NCBI GenBank assembly: GCA_035486285.1
Contig: DATHNF010000009.1
Coordinates: 1-6,439 of the forward strand
Direction: 5' to 3'
DNA from: DATHNF01 sp035486285
GTDB lineage: Bacteria; Patescibacteriota; Saccharimonadia; Saccharimonadales; UBA4665
DNA: 6,439 nt
Shown in pieces: positions 4,352-6,439 of this stretch. The translations under genes were made by a program, and so were the position numbers. The number at the start of each line of letters is the position of its first letter. Within the stretch, counting starts at the first letter, position 1. The notes under the pieces were generated by a model. That model saw nothing but the letters and a program-made list of their open reading frames with translations, was not told where the DNA came from and did not search any database.

Positions 4352-4435
4352 GTCATCTCGACCGAAGTGGAGAGAGCCCGTTAGCAGTCTGTAAATAACT
4401 TGCTTACGAGATCCTTCGACTCCGCTCAGGATGAC
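4352..4435. repeat. Imperfect palindromic repeat (REP/MITE-like) in the thrS 5' UTR
   Basis: GTCATC (4352-4357) and GATGAC (4430-4435) are the ends of an imperfect inverted repeat with arms of about 36 nt, roughly 25 positions pairing. The arms contain TCGACCGAAGTGGAGAGA and CCTTCGACTCCGCTCAGGAT, which resemble very widespread intergenic palindromic repeats I remember from many uncultivated bacterial genomes. No transposase is present. It separates the attenuator from the ribosome binding site. Confidence 0.6.
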
Positions 4436-4438
4436 GGC

Positions 4439-4444
4439 AGGAGG
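4439..4444 (+). promoter_or_regulatory. Shine-Dalgarno AGGAGG that sets the thrS start
   Basis: A perfect AGGAGG lies 7 nt before the ATG at 4452. The earlier in-frame ATG at 4431 precedes this site and is part of the palindromic repeat, so it is not used as the start. Confidence 0.9.
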
Positions 4445-4451
4445 AGTTCAT

Positions 4452-6296
4452 ATGTCAGACCAGGACGACCAGTTGTATGCGATGCGGCACAGTTTAGCGC
4501 ATATTATGGCGACAGCCGTGCAGCGGCTATGGCCGGAGGTTAAGTTTGGTGTGGGGCCAGTGGTACAGGACGGCTTTTATTATGATATTGACTTGGGTGA
4601 AGCGAAGATCTCTGAAGAAGATTTCGATAAGATAGAGGCTGGAATGCGCCAGGTTATAGAAAGCGATGTGCCGTTCGAGCGTTTTGAGCAGCCAATTGAC
4701 GAAGCTATTGCCTGGGCGCGGGATAGTGGACAGCCATACAAAGAAGAGCTGTTAAATGACCTCAAACGGGACGGCACCACCGTGGCTAAGGATTTGGACG
4801 CGACTGAGCTGGGGACGATTGCGGAGGGTCAGGCTCACGTGGAGAACGTCTCTTTCTATAAAAACGGTGACTTTGTCGACTTGTGCCGGGGGCCGCATGT
4901 CGAATCAACCGGCAAAGTCGGCGCTTTTAAATTAATGCGGGTGGCCGGAGCTTATTGGCGCGGTAATGAGCAGAATCCGCAAATGCAGCGTTTGTATGGA
5001 CTAGCTTTCGCGACTCCTAAAGAGTTACGGCAGCATTTGGATATGCTGGAGGAGGCTAAGAAGCGCGATCATCGCCGACTAGGCCAGGAGCTGGATCTGT
5101 TCGTGTTCTCAGAGATGGTTGGCTCGGGGCTGCCGCTGTTTACGCCACGAGGTACTGTTATACGGGACGCCCTGCTTGGTTTCTCTGAGGAATTACAGAG
5201 AAATAACGGTTTCGAAAAAGTCTTTACTCCCCATATAACTAAACAAGCCTTGTACGAGCGCTCCGGGCATTGGGCGAAGTTTGGTGATGAGCTGTTTTTG
5301 GTCAAGAGTCAGGAGACGAGTGACCAATTCGTCTTGAAGCCTATGAATTGTCCGCACCATATTCAGATTTATGCTTCGCGGCCGAGAAGTTACCGCGAAT
5401 TGCCAGTCCGCTATATGGAGTCGACGGTGCAGTATCGTGATGAGAAAAAAGGTGAATTAAACGGTCTTTCGAGAGTGCGGGCTATCTCGATTGATGATGC
5501 GCATGTTTTTTGCGCCTTGGAACAAATCGAGGCGGAGTTCACGAATATTATGAACATGATTAAGGATATGTACTCGGTGTTTGATATGAAGTTCCGGGCG
5601 CGGCTGTCATTTCGTGATGATTCGGAGGGCTACCTCGGTGATCCGGCTGTTTGGGAACAAGCCCAGCAGACAATTGAAGACGTTGCTAAGAAACTAGGAC
5701 TTAATTACACGGTGGTTCCGGGCGAAGCGGCGTTTTATGGCCCCAAGATTGACATTATGGTAACCGATGCGCTGGGTCGCGAGTGGCAATGTGCTACTGA
5801 GCAGCTGGATTTCGTGCAACCGGAGCGTTTCGGGCTAACGTACATTGATACTGATGGTAAGGAGAAGCGGCCGGTGATGATTCATAAGGCGCTGCTCGGT
5901 TCGGTAGAGCGCTTCCTGGCAGTGTATATCGAGCATACGGCGGGTAGGTTCCCGATTTGGTTAGCCCCTGAGCAAGTCCGCTTAATTACGGTCAATCAAG
6001 AAGAAGCAACCACGGGTTTTGCTGCTGAAATTGCGGCCCAGGCGAAAGAGCTTGGCCTGCGGCTAACGGTTGATAACTCCAATGAGTCAGTTGGCAAGAA
6101 AATTCGTGCTGCCGAGCTGCTCAAAGTCCCCTACACTGCCGTTATCGGTGAGAAGGAAATCTCTAGCAGGGAAGTGGTCCCACGTATTCGTAAGGATGTG
6201 GTGGTCCAGGATGAGCCGCGTGCGATTGGTATCGAAGAATTTCTAAAAACGGTGGCCAATGAAGCCAAGACCCGGGTCACGAAGACGTCTTTGTAG
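4452..6296 (+). CDS. thrS: Threonine--tRNA ligase (class II), TGS domain absent
   Basis: Charges tRNA-Thr with threonine in the cytosol and hydrolyses mischarged Ser-tRNA-Thr. With the start at 4452 the protein has 614 residues; E. coli ThrRS has 642 including an N-terminal TGS domain of about 60 residues that is missing here. The sequence enters the editing domain at once: H13-x3-H17 (HSLAH) and C145/H149 (CRGPH) are the editing-site residues. The catalytic core follows: motif 1 region near 236-265, FVLKPMNCPHH with zinc ligand C300, YRDEKKGELNGLSRVR (motif 2), H351 in DDAH, H478 in IHKALLGSVERFLAVYIEH (motif 3). The last 110 or so residues (from LAPEQVRLITV) are the HGTP anticodon-binding domain. 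The motif 2 loop reads KKGELNG where SGaLhG is usual. A stop at 4392-4394 in the same frame rules out an in-frame upstream TGS. Expression is expected to respond to uncharged tRNA through the T-box leader. Confidence 0.97.
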   Translation: MSDQDDQLYAMRHSLAHIMATAVQRLWPEVKFGVGPVVQDGFYYDIDLGEAKISEEDFDKIEAGMRQVIESDVPFERFEQPIDEAIAWARDSGQPYKEELLNDLKRDGTTVAKDLDATELGTIAEGQAHVENVSFYKNGDFVDLCRGPHVESTGKVGAFKLMRVAGAYWRGNEQNPQMQRLYGLAFATPKELRQHLDMLEEAKKRDHRRLGQELDLFVFSEMVGSGLPLFTPRGTVIRDALLGFSEELQRNNGFEKVFTPHITKQALYERSGHWAKFGDELFLVKSQETSDQFVLKPMNCPHHIQIYASRPRSYRELPVRYMESTVQYRDEKKGELNGLSRVRAISIDDAHVFCALEQIEAEFTNIMNMIKDMYSVFDMKFRARLSFRDDSEGYLGDPAVWEQAQQTIEDVAKKLGLNYTVVPGEAAFYGPKIDIMVTDALGREWQCATEQLDFVQPERFGLTYIDTDGKEKRPVMIHKALLGSVERFLAVYIEHTAGRFPIWLAPEQVRLITVNQEEATTGFAAEIAAQAKELGLRLTVDNSNESVGKKIRAAELLKVPYTAVIGEKEISSREVVPRIRKDVVVQDEPRAIGIEEFLKTVANEAKTRVTKTSL

Positions 6297-6318
6297 GTAT
6301 TTAGGAGAAGGGTAGCGC

Positions 6319-6439
6319 ATGCATGAAGTTGAGCCGGGTTTCCGGGAACAGGTAGAGGCGTTGGTAGCACAGATTCCCCGGGGACGGGTGATGACCTATG
6401 GGCAGTTGGCCGCCCTGTGTGGTAACGCCCGGGCAGCCC
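6319..6439 (+). CDS. MGMT-type DNA-binding domain protein (AGT or ATL), 5' part
   Basis: Forty residues are visible before the window ends. The segment VEALVAQIPRGRVMTYGQLAALCGNARAA matches the start of the Ada/Ogt/MGMT C-terminal domain ('v...v..IP.G.v.TYg.iA...G...aaR.VG'), which flips out alkylated guanines. The protein starts directly at this domain, as in alkyltransferase-like (ATL) proteins, but the decisive active-site motif (PCHR for a repair methyltransferase, PWHR for ATL) lies beyond the window. The ATG at 6319 is preceded by AAGGG at a 6-nt spacing; an ATG 4 nt later is in another frame. It begins 22 nt after the thrS stop with no terminator between, so the two are probably co-transcribed and this gene may share the T-box control. 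Confidence 0.88.
   Translation, partial: MHEVEPGFREQVEALVAQIPRGRVMTYGQLAALCGNARAA

Noticed and set aside
4431..4451. Upstream in-frame ATG as the thrS start
   Set aside because: It lies inside the palindromic repeat and upstream of the perfect AGGAGG that is correctly spaced for the ATG at 4452.
1..6439. UGA recoded as glycine, as in some CPR lineages
   Set aside because: None of the genes uses TGA as a stop, but the long frames also contain no in-frame TGA and use normal GGN glycine codons; six genes are too few for the missing TGA stops to mean anything.

Overview
The window looks like a piece of a Candidatus Phyla Radiation (Patescibacteria) genome, most likely a Candidatus Saccharibacteria (TM7) relative. 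This is an inference from remembered families: the NrdR-like protein has the N-terminal style I associate with Saccharibacteria (MVCIHCG...QVINSR...WRRRQCLKC), the threonyl-tRNA synthetase lacks the N-terminal TGS domain, and the small membrane protein at the left edge has the 'hYn..fGID' pattern of small CPR membrane proteins. The code is standard: long frames carry no in-frame TGA, so this is not an SR1/Gracilibacteria genome.

Layout. Left (1-2020, + strand): the 3' end of a small membrane protein, then a 558-residue membrane-bound family 2 glycosyltransferase with a complete processive-type motif set. Its only visible promoter element places the transcription start at or next to the ATG, suggesting a leaderless mRNA. 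Middle (2109-3656, - strand): tRNA-Val(GAC), a 139-residue protein of unknown function starting 17 nt after the tRNA, an intrinsic terminator, then an NrdR-like repressor followed closely by a small unknown protein. A 16-bp palindrome matching the NrdR-box core overlaps the nrdR start codon, suggesting autoregulation.

The stretch 3657-4451 has no convincing protein gene but is rich in RNA signals: a near-perfect terminator hairpin abutting the 5' end of the tRNA, two degenerate 24-bp direct repeats, a possible minus-strand ~150-nt transcript, a possible plus-strand ~75-nt RNA with its own terminator, and then a promoter and an attenuator leader for thrS. In that leader a T-box sequence (UGGAACC) sits in the bulge of a foldable antiterminator whose 3' strand overlaps the first bases of a strong 17-bp intrinsic terminator. 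This is the architecture of a tRNA-sensing T-box riboswitch, here with a poorly canonical 5' domain and a long insert in the antiterminator loop. An imperfect 84-bp palindromic repeat lies between the terminator and the thrS ribosome binding site.

Right (4452-6439, + strand): thrS, with intact editing and catalytic domains, and, 22 nt downstream, the start of an MGMT-type DNA-binding domain protein (AGT or ATL) cut by the window edge. If co-transcribed, the second gene would also be under the thrS leader.
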